Source: Desulfovibrio sp. (GTDB taxonomy: Bacteria > Desulfobacterota > Desulfovibrionia > Desulfovibrionales > Desulfovibrionaceae). From it: a DNA stretch of 64,000 bases. The stretch lies in the NCBI GenBank assembly GCA_031272405.1, contig JAISTW010000050.1:40623-104622 (forward strand), in the 5' to 3' direction. Within the stretch, counting starts at the first letter, position 1; every line of letters starts with the position of its first letter. The notes beneath the pieces are model-generated. The model worked only from the letters and a program-made list of their open reading frames with translations. It ran no database searches and was not told the DNA's origin. The translations under genes and the position numbers were made by a program. Below are positions 44,134-53,774 of the stretch, piece by piece.

Positions 44134-45030
44134 TTACCCCCGGTATTGCACTCCCAGCGCTTGCTCAAACACCTTGATCATGGCGCCTTTATCCTCTTTG
44201 CCCAGCCCCATGAGCAGCGCCTTCTGGTAGGTGGCGGTAGCCGCCGCCAGCACGGGGAGGGGGATGCCCTCCGTCGCGGAAATCAGCGCCCCACTGACAA
44301 GGTCTTTATAGGCATGGCCCAGAGGGAAGCCTTCGCTGAATCCGCCTTTCAGGATGCGCGGGATGAAGAACTCCGAAGCGTGGCTGCGTCCGGTGCCGCT
44401 GTTGACGATTTCTCCCGTCTTCACCGGGTCAAGGCCCAGCTTTACGGACATGGGCAGTATCTCGGCCAGAGCGGCCGCGTTGATGTCAAAAAGCAACTGG
44501 TTGATGAGCTTGGTTAACTGGCCGCACCCAGTGCCGCCCACATGCAGAATTTTGTTGCCGATGCGCCGGAAAAACGGCATTATCAGTTCAATGTCCTCTT
44601 CTTTTCCTCCCACCATGACGGAGAGCGTGCCGTCTTTGGCCCGTGCCTCCATGCCGGACACGGGGGCGTCCAGAAAGGCGACGTCCCTTTCCCGGCAGGC
44701 CGCCGCCACATCTTTTGTCAGGGAATAGCTTATGGTGCTGCAATCCACGACGCTCTGCCCCCTGCCCATGCAAAGCGCAAGCCCTCCTTCACCCAGCATG
44801 ACGCTTTTCACAGCCGCGTCGCCGGGCAGACAGAGAAACACTATGTCATTTCCGGCCAGATCAGAGATCCGCGTCGTGCCGCGTACCCCTTTCTTGCGAA
44901 AGGGGGCCAGACTTTCCTCATGCCGGGCGCAGACAGTCATATCCACATCTGGGCCAAGAAGATTCCAGGCCATATGCCTGCCCATCTGTCCCAGGCCCAC
45001 GAAGCCTATCGCCGTTTTTCCGCAGCTCAT
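44134..45030 (-). CDS. beta-hydroxyacid dehydrogenase family NAD(P)-dependent reductase (3-HIBADH/GlxR/YihU-like), last gene of islA-side operon
   Basis: IGFVGLGQMGRHMAWNL Rossmann motif, FLDAPVSGMEARAKDGTLSVMVGG, catalytic KLINQ. Confidence 0.9.
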   Translation of the reverse strand: MSCGKTAIGFVGLGQMGRHMAWNLLGPDVDMTVCARHEESLAPFRKKGVRGTTRISDLAGNDIVFLCLPGDAAVKSVMLGEGGLALCMGRGQSVVDCSTISYSLTKDVAAACRERDVAFLDAPVSGMEARAKDGTLSVMVGGKEEDIELIMPFFRRIGNKILHVGGTGCGQLTKLINQLLFDINAAALAEILPMSVKLGLDPVKTGEIVNSGTGRSHASEFFIPRILKGGFSEGFPLGHAYKDLVSGALISATEGIPLPVLAAATATYQKALLMGLGKEDKGAMIKVFEQALGVQYRG

Positions 45031-45092
45031 GGCGCAACGCTCCCACAACTTTTTGGCGCTACAACCGGCGCCCCCTGCCCAAAAGAGAAAGA

Positions 45093-46550
45093 TTACCGGT
45101 GTGTCCCGCCGTTTTCTTCTCCGGCAGCTTCTTCCTTTCTGCGTCCGTCCTGGGGAATATCGGAACACTCCTGGATTTTACGGAAAATGGTGCTGCGGTT
45201 GATCTGAAAAAGGTCGGCCACTTTTCGAATTGAACCGTATTCTTCTATAGCTCTGAGCAAAAAATCGCGTTCGAGTTCGGCCATAATCTGTTTCAGGGGA
45301 CGGCGCGCTGTTGGAAGGGGCAAGGAAATGGCGCCTTTTTCCTGAGAACCGCCCGAGATGTAAGAGGGCAAATCGCGGGGGGCGATAAGCGGCCCTTTGT
45401 GTGTGATGACAAGACTGTGGACAAGGTTTTGTAACTCCCGAACGTTGCCCGGCCAGGAGTAACGGGTGAGCATTTCCAGAACGACGTCCATGAAGGTCGC
45501 GACTTTTCTGTATTTCGCAGTGTACATCTGTAAAAATTGCCGCGCAAGGGGCCGGATGTCTTCCGGCCGTTCCCGCAAGGGGGGGATACGCAGTATGGCG
45601 ACATTGAGGCGATAATACAGATCCCGGCGGAATGTGCCTTTGTCCACGCATTGCGACAAATCTCTGTTGGTGGCCGCAATGATGCGCACGTCAATGTTGC
45701 GGGGAGAGGAAGAGCCGACCCGTACAATTTCACCATCCTGCAATACCCGCAACAGTCGGGACTGCATGGCGAGGGGGAGTTCCCCGATTTCATCAAGAAA
45801 CACTGTTCCGCCATCGGCAATTTCAAAATATCCCGCCTTGCCCTTGCTGGAAGCGCCGGTGAACGCCCCGGGCATGTAACCGAACATCTCCGACTCCGTC
45901 AATGTTTCGGAAATACCTCCGCAGTCCACCTTGAGCAGCATTTTGTCGTGCCTGTGACTGTAACTGTGCACAAGCCGGCCAAAGACATCCTTGCCCACTC
46001 CTGTCTCTCCAAGGATCAGGACAGTGGCGTCTGTTTCCGCGACACGGCGCAGCGTGGCCATGAGAGAGGTCATGAGGGGGCTTTCAAAGACGGGTTCCGG
46101 GGTTTTGGCCTGCTCCTGAGCGATGAAGGCCAGCTGTCCGTTCATTTGTTCGATCAAACGGCGCTGTTCGGTCATCTGTTCGCTCATCTGCATAAGCAGG
46201 GTGGTATCCCGGGCAAAGGTCACCACGAGAACAAGTTTGCCGGATTCGTTGAAAACGGGGAAACCGGACAGCACCAACTGCTTTCCGTTGCGCAATGTCT
46301 GCACATGGGTGGCCGGTTTGCCCGTAGCCACGATTTCCGGATTGAGGACGTAGTCAAAAACTCCCTCCTCAACCAGCGCGCGCACATTTTTCCCTTTGAG
46401 GCTTTCCTGGGTCAGGCCCGTGAGGTGCTCGTACATCCTGTTCACCCGCACAGTAGTCCCCTGCGGGTCGGAAATGAACAGACCATCGGGCAGAGAGTCG
46501 AGGATGCACTCAAAATGTTTGGACAGGTATTCCGTCGGCAGACTTCTCAT
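45093..46550 (-). CDS. PAS domain sigma-54-dependent transcriptional activator with Fis/TyrR-type HTH
   Basis: PAS N-terminus, GETGVGKDVFGR Walker A, GAFTGA, FLDEIGELP, C-terminal GSIRKVADLFQINRSTIFRKI. Confidence 0.95.
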   Translation of the reverse strand: MRSLPTEYLSKHFECILDSLPDGLFISDPQGTTVRVNRMYEHLTGLTQESLKGKNVRALVEEGVFDYVLNPEIVATGKPATHVQTLRNGKQLVLSGFPVFNESGKLVLVVTFARDTTLLMQMSEQMTEQRRLIEQMNGQLAFIAQEQAKTPEPVFESPLMTSLMATLRRVAETDATVLILGETGVGKDVFGRLVHSYSHRHDKMLLKVDCGGISETLTESEMFGYMPGAFTGASSKGKAGYFEIADGGTVFLDEIGELPLAMQSRLLRVLQDGEIVRVGSSSPRNIDVRIIAATNRDLSQCVDKGTFRRDLYYRLNVAILRIPPLRERPEDIRPLARQFLQMYTAKYRKVATFMDVVLEMLTRYSWPGNVRELQNLVHSLVITHKGPLIAPRDLPSYISGGSQEKGAISLPLPTARRPLKQIMAELERDFLLRAIEEYGSIRKVADLFQINRSTIFRKIQECSDIPQDGRRKEEAAGEENGGTHR

Positions 46551-46576
46551 GAGCCGCCTCTTTGGGCTGGGGTAAA

Positions 46577-47518
46577 TCAGGGACTGCGAAAGCGCTCCTT
46601 GAGAATGTCGCGCGCAGTTGATTCTACACGAGACATTATGGTCTTGTCCAGCGTCACGTCCCCCATGGAGCAGGAACGATCCAAAAACACATACTTTTGG
46701 GTTCCGAGCCTGTGGTAGGGGAGCAATTCGTAGCGTACCTGTTCATAAGGTTTCAGGAAGGCGGCAATGGCGGCAATGGCTTCTTCGTTGTCGTTAAAGC
46801 CCGGAATAACAGGGGTGCGGGCCAGCAACCTCAGATCGGGGAATTCTTCCGCCAGAATACGGAAATTTTCAAGAATGCGGGCATTGGGCGCTCCGGTGTT
46901 GGCTTCGTGCACAGCGCTGTCCATATGCTTTAAATCAAACAGGATGTCGTCAAGCAATACCCTTGCCTGACGCAGCGTTTCCGGCTGCGCCATGCCCGAT
47001 GTTTCCATGGCGGTCTTGAGACGGCGTCGTTTCGCTTCCTGGAGCAAGGCAAGGGTAAAATCTCCCTGATAGAGAGGTTCGCCGCCGGACAGCGTCATAC
47101 CGCCGCCGGAGCGGTTATAGAAAGCCGCATCCTGCTCCACCGTCCGTAACACATCGTCCACGGACATATTTTTTCCGTAAGCGACAAGCGCCTGGGCAGG
47201 ACAGGCGTCCACACAGGGTCTGTGGCAGCCCTGGCAACGCGTTCGCTCAATGTCCAGAGTCGCGTCCTGCCGACGGGTAAGCGCGTTGCGCACGCAGACT
47301 GCGGGGCAACGGACACATTTGTCCAGTCCCAGACACCTGCCCTTGTTATAGGCCAGTTCTGTCTGGTTGCTCTGAGATTCCGGATTGCTGCACCAACGGC
47401 AGGAAAGAGGGCAACCCTTGAGAAAAACGATAGTTCTGATGCCCGGTCCGTCATGGACCGAATACTTTTGGATGTTGAACACCAACCCTGTATGCCTACG
47501 ATCGGCGGCGGAAGACAT
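46577..47518 (-). CDS. islB: glycyl radical enzyme activating protein (radical SAM), IslB-like
   Basis: KGCPLSCRWCSNPESQ (CxxxCxxC), ferredoxin-like CVRCPAVC / CQGCHRPCVDACPAQAL, directly downstream of islA. Confidence 0.92.
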   Translation of the reverse strand: MSSAADRRHTGLVFNIQKYSVHDGPGIRTIVFLKGCPLSCRWCSNPESQSNQTELAYNKGRCLGLDKCVRCPAVCVRNALTRRQDATLDIERTRCQGCHRPCVDACPAQALVAYGKNMSVDDVLRTVEQDAAFYNRSGGGMTLSGGEPLYQGDFTLALLQEAKRRRLKTAMETSGMAQPETLRQARVLLDDILFDLKHMDSAVHEANTGAPNARILENFRILAEEFPDLRLLARTPVIPGFNDNEEAIAAIAAFLKPYEQVRYELLPYHRLGTQKYVFLDRSCSMGDVTLDKTIMSRVESTARDILKERFRSP

Positions 47519-47581
47519 ACGTGTCCCTTTGCGCCGGCGGCGTCCTGCAAAAGGACGCCGTCGGCCTTGTTTTAGGCCAGC

Positions 47582-50077
47582 CTAGAGCGCTCCGTGTTCC
47601 GTTCTGGCTATGAGATCGTTTTGCAGATCGGGGGACAGGTCCACAAAGTAAGCGCTGTAACCGGCAATCCGTACAATAAGATTGCGGTATTTCTGCGGAT
47701 CTTTCTGCGCAGCCAGCAGGGTGTCCTTACGGATGACGTTGAATTGCACATGCCACAATTTCAGGTCGCAGAACGTTCTGATAAAGGCGACAAGTTTTTC
47801 GGTTCCCTGCTCGCCTTCAAGACATTTGGGAGTAAACTTGATGTTGAGCATCCGGGCCGCCCTGTCGCGCATCCCCATGTTCTTTGTGCTGTAGTTGGAG
47901 AGCATGACCGCCGTCGGTCCATTGACATCCGCCCCGTGCGAAGCGGACGAGCCGTCGGACAGGGGAAACCATTCCGTACGGCCGTTGGGGGTGGCCGAGA
48001 CGACTTTGCCGAAGGGAACATGAGAGGTGAAGGGCACATAGCGCACATCGTTGTGTATGCCCAAATCCTTCATGCTGTAATTCTTTCCGTATTCGACGGA
48101 TATTTTGTCTATGGCCCTGCCGATTTCATCGGCATAGGGATCGTTGTTTCCGTAGCAGGGCGCTGTGCGCAGCAGGGCCTTGATGTCCTCGTAGCCTTCA
48201 AAATTGGCGTCAATGGCTCGGAGAAGCTCATCCATGGTCAATTTCTTTTCTTCAAAGACAAGTTTTTTCACCGCCGCCAGAGAATCCACCACTGTGCCCA
48301 ACCCCATGTATTCAAAGTAGCCGAAGTTGATCCCTTCGGGAATTTGCGGCTGGTGCAGATCAATGCAGTGCTTCATGCACAGATCGTGCATGGCCGAACC
48401 CATAGGCTGCGCGAAATGTCTCGCCCGCAGATTGATGATAATATGCTGCTGGATAAAGGCGGCTTTCATAAAGAGCATGTGCTGTTGCACATAGGCGTCC
48501 CAAAATTCCTTCCAGGTCTTAAAAAAACGGGGGTTGCCGGTTTCAACGCCCAAAAGCTGATCCCCGTACTTTTTCATCCTGCCGTTGCGCAACACCATTT
48601 CCACCGCCGCCGCGAAATTGATGTAGGCGCCGCCGGAGGTATAGGTGTCCCGATTGGGCATCCTGGCCTCGGTGCATCCCGAAACGGCGTAGTCGAGCGC
48701 CTCCTCAAAGGTCGCGCCCTTGGATACATACAGGGGAACCACTTCCTCGTCGTTGATAAGCTTTGGAAATCCGGAGCCGAACTTGATGGTTTCCGCCACG
48801 TCCCACAAATAACGCTCAGGCGCGCGGGAATGGATGCGGGCGGCCAAATCGGGATAATGCAGAGGGAATTCCCTTTTCGACTTGAGAATAAGATAGGTCA
48901 GATCATTGGTCGCGTCCCTCCCGTCCGGGGTCTGCCCGCCGACGGTAACGGCCTCCCAATGGGCATAACCCTCGTTGAAAGCGCCTCCTGTGGGAGAGAT
49001 GTACATGTCGATAAATTCCGCCATGCCCACCCACATGCATTCCAGAAGTTCAATGGCCGTCTCCTCGGTAAGGGAACCGTCTTCGATCCCCTTTTGGTAG
49101 TAGGGATAAAAGTACTGGTCCATTCTTCCATTGGAGATGGTCGTGCCGGTCTTTTGCTCCAGCCGGGAAAACATCTGGGTGAACCATTGGCTCTGGCAGG
49201 CATCGTAGAAATCTCTGGCCGGCTCTCCGGGCACGCGATCCGCAATTTCGGCCATGCGCGACAATTCCGCCTTGCGCTGCGGATTGAATTCAATGGCGGC
49301 CATTTCCCGCGCCAGGGAGGCGTGACGCTTCGCCCACAAAACGATGGCGTCGCACACAATGACGACAGCTTCCAGGAAGGGCCTTTTCTCGCAGTAATCT
49401 TTGGCGCTCAAGGGATCAAGCGCGTCAAGCTTTTCCTGTGCTTCTTTCTTGATGTCGTTGAATCCTCTTTTAAGAATTTTTTCGTAATCATGCACCCACT
49501 GTATGGATGATCTGAAAGAAGACGTTTCGTTGACGATAAACCGGGAAATCAATCCCAGCGGATCATCATAGGTCAACTTGTGAATTTCCGGCGGCAACGC
49601 GGCATTGAGGGCTTCGTGGTAGGTTTTTCCCTTCCAGTAGGGAGCTATTTCCTCAATAACCCTTTTGGCGTCTTCCGGAGTGATGGTGGCGGGAGATGTG
49701 GCCCTTGTGGGCAAATCACGGACGGCGATGTCCAGAAAATCCCCATCAAGCTCAGGATACAGTATGCCGTAGCGGCCGTCGCAGCCTGCGCGCCCCAGCA
49801 GCAACTGGTCCTCCTGCACATACACGGTGATGTTTCGCGCTATGTGCATGAGGGCCTTGGCCCAGCGCAAAACAAGGGGCTGTCCCTCCGTCTCGCGCAT
49901 GGATTGCGTAAAATAAAGGGCGCGTTCAATGTCTATGCGCGGCTTTTGTCCTTCAAAGCGCTCCAGCAGGCTGAAGACGCGGGAATGCGTTTTCCTGTAC
50001 CTGTCTTCTTTTCCCTCGATCTGATCGTGAACGCGTTGTTCCTGGGGGGACAGGCAATCACATATGACTGTGGACAT
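47582..50077 (-). CDS. islA: glycyl radical enzyme, isethionate sulfite-lyase
   Basis: Thiyl motif [10 protein letters not shown], glycyl loop RIAGYSAYF. Counted from start MSTVICDC: Arg189, Gln193, Trp374, Cys468, Glu470, matching the IslA active-site positions as I recall them. RBS AAGGAG upstream of the ATG at 50077. Confidence 0.9.
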   Translation of the reverse strand: MSTVICDCLSPQEQRVHDQIEGKEDRYRKTHSRVFSLLERFEGQKPRIDIERALYFTQSMRETEGQPLVLRWAKALMHIARNITVYVQEDQLLLGRAGCDGRYGILYPELDGDFLDIAVRDLPTRATSPATITPEDAKRVIEEIAPYWKGKTYHEALNAALPPEIHKLTYDDPLGLISRFIVNETSSFRSSIQWVHDYEKILKRGFNDIKKEAQEKLDALDPLSAKDYCEKRPFLEAVVIVCDAIVLWAKRHASLAREMAAIEFNPQRKAELSRMAEIADRVPGEPARDFYDACQSQWFTQMFSRLEQKTGTTISNGRMDQYFYPYYQKGIEDGSLTEETAIELLECMWVGMAEFIDMYISPTGGAFNEGYAHWEAVTVGGQTPDGRDATNDLTYLILKSKREFPLHYPDLAARIHSRAPERYLWDVAETIKFGSGFPKLINDEEVVPLYVSKGATFEEALDYAVSGCTEARMPNRDTYTSGGAYINFAAAVEMVLRNGRMKKYGDQLLGVETGNPRFFKTWKEFWDAYVQQHMLFMKAAFIQQHIIINLRARHFAQPMGSAMHDLCMKHCIDLHQPQIPEGINFGYFEYMGLGTVVDSLAAVKKLVFEEKKLTMDELLRAIDANFEGYEDIKALLRTAPCYGNNDPYADEIGRAIDKISVEYGKNYSMKDLGIHNDVRYVPFTSHVPFGKVVSATPNGRTEWFPLSDGSSASHGADVNGPTAVMLSNYSTKNMGMRDRAARMLNIKFTPKCLEGEQGTEKLVAFIRTFCDLKLWHVQFNVIRKDTLLAAQKDPQKYRNLIVRIAGYSAYFVDLSPDLQNDLIARTEHGAL

Positions 50078-50118
50078 GGCGCAAACTCCTTTTCTTAATT
50101 CCAAACAGCTAACGGGAC

Positions 50119-50194
50119 AAAACCCGAGATTGGCGAAATGCCGAATGGCAACCTGAAGAGCATACTTCGTGCCATCTTCGCCAATCCCGGTTTT
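50119..50194. repeat. imperfect inverted repeat flanking the islA sigma-54 promoter
   Basis: Arms 50119-50137 AAAACCCGAGATTGGCGAA and 50177-50194 TTCGCCAATCCCGGTTTT. Confidence 0.8.
50159..50174 (-). promoter_or_regulatory. sigma-54 (-24/-12) promoter for the islA operon
   Basis: Minus strand TGGCACGAAGTATGCT; GG and GC dinucleotides 12 bp apart. Confidence 0.82.
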
Positions 50195-50248
50195 TTACGC
50201 TGAAATGCGCTTGTCTCGTCACTTCTGCCAAAACAGGACGCCGTCTAG

Positions 50249-50264
50249 GTCGCAAATATGCAAC
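50249..50264. promoter_or_regulatory. candidate activator-binding dyad (site 1)
   Basis: GTCGCAAATATGCAAC, near-palindrome, about 80 bp upstream of the islA -24 element. Confidence 0.55.
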
Positions 50265-50291
50265 TATCAGGAACCATTCTTAAGATGTCCT

Positions 50292-50307
50292 GTTGTCATT
50301 TTGCATC
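50292..50307. promoter_or_regulatory. candidate weaker activator-binding site (site 2)
   Basis: GTTGTCATTTTGCATC, resembles sites 1 and 3. Confidence 0.35.
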
Positions 50308-50423
50308 ATCCCATCGAAATGGCGAAACCCGAAACGACGTACGCAACGCAAAAAGCGTCTCCGTCAGGTTGTTTCAAATTTCACAATCACCGACATTCCG
50401 GAAAGTGCCGTCAAGGGGAGAAA

Positions 50424-50439
50424 GTCGCAATTTTGCAAC
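50424..50439. promoter_or_regulatory. candidate activator-binding dyad (site 3)
   Basis: GTCGCAATTTTGCAAC, near-perfect dyad, about 100 bp upstream of the plus-strand -24 element. Confidence 0.58.
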
Positions 50440-50471
50440 ATATCATGAGGGAAAAACTGCCCGCCGAGAAA

Positions 50472-50489
50472 AATAAATACAATAAATAC
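50472..50489. repeat. 9-bp AT-rich tandem duplication AATAAATAC
   Basis: Two perfect adjacent copies between dyad site 3 and the plus-strand sigma-54 promoter. Confidence 0.85.
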
Positions 50490-50533
50490 AATAGAATAAG
50501 TATTTCTTCCCCAGTAAATCCCACACTGAAATA

Positions 50534-50549
50534 TGGCACATCGTTTGCT
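50534..50549 (+). promoter_or_regulatory. sigma-54 (-24/-12) promoter for the transporter/BMC operon
   Basis: TGGCACatcgtTTGCT; GG-GC spacing 12 bp, near-consensus. Confidence 0.88.
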
Positions 50550-50770
50550 AAGCACTCCCCGACTGCCGGCAATTGAACGGACTGCGTCGCGCGCAGATGT
50601 GACTCCACAGCAACCCGCTTTATACGTTTCGCAGATAAGCTTTGTTGAAATAAACAGTTCCAGGGAGAAACGGAAGAGCAATATCCTAATAAGGCGCTTA
50701 TGAATGTCGTCCACGAAACCTGTTCGGGGACGCGAAGCAGTATACACCATTATTCCTGTCGGAGGAGCGT

Positions 50771-51883
50771 ATGAAAAATTGCTTTCGTCTGTTGTGCGCG
50801 ATGCTCGCAACGCTGTTGAGCGTTGCCGGCGCGCAAGCCGCCCAGAAATTCACCATCGGCTTTCAACCTTATGACACCATCTCGTATCAGGTCATCGTCA
50901 ACGCGGAACTCGGACTGTGGAAAAAGTACATGCCCAAAGACGTTGAACTGGAATTTTCACCGGCCCTGCAAGGGACGATCGTGGCCAATAACATGCTGGC
51001 AGGCAAGGCCGTGGCCGGCTACATGAGCGTCATGCCCGCGACTATCCTCTGCTCCAAGGAAAAACAGGCGCGCATAAAAATGGTCGCCTCCCTCGGCATG
51101 TCGGAAGGGACGCGTTGTGCGCTGGTGCTGGTGCGCAAGGACGCTCCGAATTTCAAGAGCAACGAGGAAGTCGCCCGCTGGCTTGACGGCAAAGTCATCG
51201 CCGCCCCCAAGGGAAGCGCGTCGGATCAGTATCTGCGCCGTTTCTTCGAGCGCTACAAGGTGAAACCCGGCGAATACCTGAACCAGTCCATTGAAGTCAT
51301 CGCGACCAACTTCCGCACAGGAAAACTGGACGCCGCATCCGCGTGGGAACCCACCGCATCCCGAGTCGCCAGCGACGTGGGCGAAGGCATAGCCCGCATT
51401 GTCGCTGATGGAAGCGCGTGCGACAACCCGGATCTTGGTATCCTCGTCATGCGTGAAGACTTCATCAAGGACCATCCTGAAGCCGCCAAGGGATATCTGC
51501 GCTCCGAACTTGAAGCGCAGCGCTATCTCGTTGATCCTGCCAATCAGGAAAAGGTTGTGCAAATGGTGGCTAAATACGCCACCGGCATACCCAACAAAAT
51601 ACTCTGGTACTCCATTTACGGAAAAGTGCCCGCCACTCGTGCCAACCCGATTCGTGAGTGGAAGTCCTTCTATTTCAACAAGAAGGAACTGGACAACATC
51701 AAGGAAGTCGCTCCATTTCTGTATCAGGAGAAGGTCATTTCCATTCCCAAGCTTAGCGAATGGGCAGTGGACGACTCGCTTGCGCGGGCCGTGTTCAAGG
51801 AAGCCGGTTATAAGCCTGTTGATGACGAAGCCACGCTGGGCTACATCAAAGGGCTTCCGGCATCTGATTGTCCCTTCAAGTAG
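50771..51883 (+). CDS. ABC transporter substrate-binding protein, SsuA/TauA/NMT1-like
   Basis: Signal peptide MKNCFRLLCAMLATLLSVAGAQA; FTIGFQPYDTISYQVIVNAELGLWKKYMPKDVELEF; RBS ggagga. Confidence 0.88.
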   Translation: MKNCFRLLCAMLATLLSVAGAQAAQKFTIGFQPYDTISYQVIVNAELGLWKKYMPKDVELEFSPALQGTIVANNMLAGKAVAGYMSVMPATILCSKEKQARIKMVASLGMSEGTRCALVLVRKDAPNFKSNEEVARWLDGKVIAAPKGSASDQYLRRFFERYKVKPGEYLNQSIEVIATNFRTGKLDAASAWEPTASRVASDVGEGIARIVADGSACDNPDLGILVMREDFIKDHPEAAKGYLRSELEAQRYLVDPANQEKVVQMVAKYATGIPNKILWYSIYGKVPATRANPIREWKSFYFNKKELDNIKEVAPFLYQEKVISIPKLSEWAVDDSLARAVFKEAGYKPVDDEATLGYIKGLPASDCPFK

Positions 51884-51991
51884 CGGCTGACCCTGCTTTT
51901 TCGATTCCAGGCCGGCCACGCGGATCGCGCGGGGCCGGCCCGGAGCGAAACTGTCGCCGGGAGAACCTTTATCCAGCAAGGAGAGTTTCCC

Positions 51992-52903
51992 TTGACCACA
52001 GATACAGTCGCCAACGGCGCCAAGGGCGTCAGTGTAGGTTTGCCGGGTGCCCCGCAAGCGCCGCAAAAGCAAACCTCGGATTTCAGGCTGACCTTGATCC
52101 GCCTTAAATTCTGGCTGAAAAGTCCCTCTCCCTACCTGAATATCCTGGGACTCGCCGGTTTTCTTCTGTTCTGGTACCTCACAACGGAAGTCCTGAAACT
52201 TCCCCTGTTCGAAAAACTCCCGGGGCCCACCGCCACGCTGGACGAATGGCTGTCCCATGACCCAATGTTCGGGATTTCCTTCTTTACGCTGGAATATTAT
52301 CAGCACATCGGCATCAGCATCTGGCGCGTTTTCCAGGCCTTCGCCCTGGCAACCATGCTGGGCGTGCCCATCGGGCTGTTTATGGGGTGGAAGAAGACTT
52401 TCAAGGATTATACATTCCCCCTCCTGGAAGTGTTGCGTCCCATTCCCATGCTGGCCTGGGTTCCCCTGTCCATTCTCATGTGGCCGGGCCGCGAGGCCTC
52501 CATCGTTTTTCTCACTTTCCTGGGTTCCTTTTTCGCCACAGTCCTCAACACGCTGCTCGGCGTCGAATCCATCGACGAATGCTATTTCAGGGCGGCGGCT
52601 TCGCTCGGAGCATCGGAGAAGCAGATATTCTCCAAGGTCATAGTTCCCGGCGCCCTTCCCTTTATTTTCACCGGCCTTCAGATCAGCATGGGATACGCGT
52701 GGTTTTCGCTGGTGGCCGGTGAAATGCTGGCCGGCGAATTCGGCCTGGGCTATCTTATATGGAATTCCTACACATTGGTTCAGTATCCGGTCATCATCAT
52801 CGCCATGATCACTCTGGGCGTTATCGGTTCCCTGAGCAGTCTCATTATACGCCTTGTAGGCGACAAACTCATGCAATGGAAGGTCAGGGAGGCGGCGCAA
52901 TGA
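51992..52903 (+). CDS. ABC transporter permease (SsuC/TauC-like), TTG start
   Basis: EAA loop YFRAAASLGASEKQIFSKVIVPGALP; AAGGAG RBS before TTG. Confidence 0.88.
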   Translation: MTTDTVANGAKGVSVGLPGAPQAPQKQTSDFRLTLIRLKFWLKSPSPYLNILGLAGFLLFWYLTTEVLKLPLFEKLPGPTATLDEWLSHDPMFGISFFTLEYYQHIGISIWRVFQAFALATMLGVPIGLFMGWKKTFKDYTFPLLEVLRPIPMLAWVPLSILMWPGREASIVFLTFLGSFFATVLNTLLGVESIDECYFRAAASLGASEKQIFSKVIVPGALPFIFTGLQISMGYAWFSLVAGEMLAGEFGLGYLIWNSYTLVQYPVIIIAMITLGVIGSLSSLIIRLVGDKLMQWKVREAAQ

Positions 52904-53751
52904 ATACGGCGGGATTTGAAACAGCGGACGAAAAAAGCCGCGGAGCCATCAACATCCGCAACGTTACAAAGGTATACGATCCTGACGGGGCTTGCGTCCT
53001 GGCTGTGGACAATTGCTCCATGGACATCTCCGCTGGCGAATTTTGCGTTGTCGTCGGACCTTCGGGTTGCGGCAAGACGACGCTGCTCAACGCCATCGCG
53101 GGATTTCACGGAATCAGCGGCGGCGAGATATACCTTGACGGGGAGCTGCTCTGCACCTCTGAACGCATGCCGAAACCCGGTTCGGACAGAATCGTTGTCT
53201 TCCAGAACGGGGCGCTCTTCCCCTGGTTTACTGTTCTTGAAAACGTGACCTTCGGCCCGGTCATGCAGGGCGTCATGGCAAAAAAAGACGCCGAAGACAA
53301 AGCCCTGCATATGATGGGGCAAATGGGACTTCAGGGTATATCCATGAACTATCCCAGCGAAATATCTTCCGGCATGCGGCGCCGCGTGGAAATCGCCCGC
53401 GCTCTGATGAACAACCCCAGAGTCCTCCTGCTGGATGAACCCTTCCGCGCAATGGACGCGTTGACCAAGACAGTGGTGCATCAATTCCTGCTCAACGTCT
53501 ATGACGAGTACAAGACCACGATTTTTTTCATCACCCATGATCTGGACGAAGCCATATTTCTCGGCAGCAAGGTCTACATCATGACAACCCGTCCGGCCAC
53601 AATCAAAAAAATACTCGAAGTCACCATACCGAGACCACGGGATTTTCGCATTCTGGCCTCTCCGGAATACCAGCGTCTGCGGGACGAGTGCATTTCCGCC
53701 GTGCATGAGGAAGCCGTCAAGGCCTTCAAGGCCGGCGAGCGAGAAATGTAA
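52900..53751 (+). CDS. ABC transporter ATP-binding protein (SsuB/TauB-like), degenerate signature motif
   Basis: Walker A GPSGCGKTT, Walker B VLLLDEPF, H-loop FFITHDLDEA, signature EISSGMRRR. Confidence 0.92.
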   Translation: MNTAGFETADEKSRGAINIRNVTKVYDPDGACVLAVDNCSMDISAGEFCVVVGPSGCGKTTLLNAIAGFHGISGGEIYLDGELLCTSERMPKPGSDRIVVFQNGALFPWFTVLENVTFGPVMQGVMAKKDAEDKALHMMGQMGLQGISMNYPSEISSGMRRRVEIARALMNNPRVLLLDEPFRAMDALTKTVVHQFLLNVYDEYKTTIFFITHDLDEAIFLGSKVYIMTTRPATIKKILEVTIPRPRDFRILASPEYQRLRDECISAVHEEAVKAFKAGEREM

Positions 53752-53774
53752 CATCAACGTGGGAGGTCTGAAAC

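Noticed and set aside
47594-49510. 638-aa plus-strand ORF
   Set aside because: Fully antisense to islA; no recognisable motifs.
47582-50077. Assignment as choline TMA-lyase (CutC), glycerol dehydratase or pyruvate formate-lyase
   Set aside because: The R189/Q193/W374/C468/E470 pattern fits IslA as I recall it, and the neighbourhood (sulfonate-type ABC, TauE) fits sulfonate chemistry. HpsG-type DHPS lyase is less likely but would need phylogeny to exclude fully.
50957-52900. 647-aa minus-strand ORF
   Set aside because: Antisense to the binding protein and first permease; shadow ORF.
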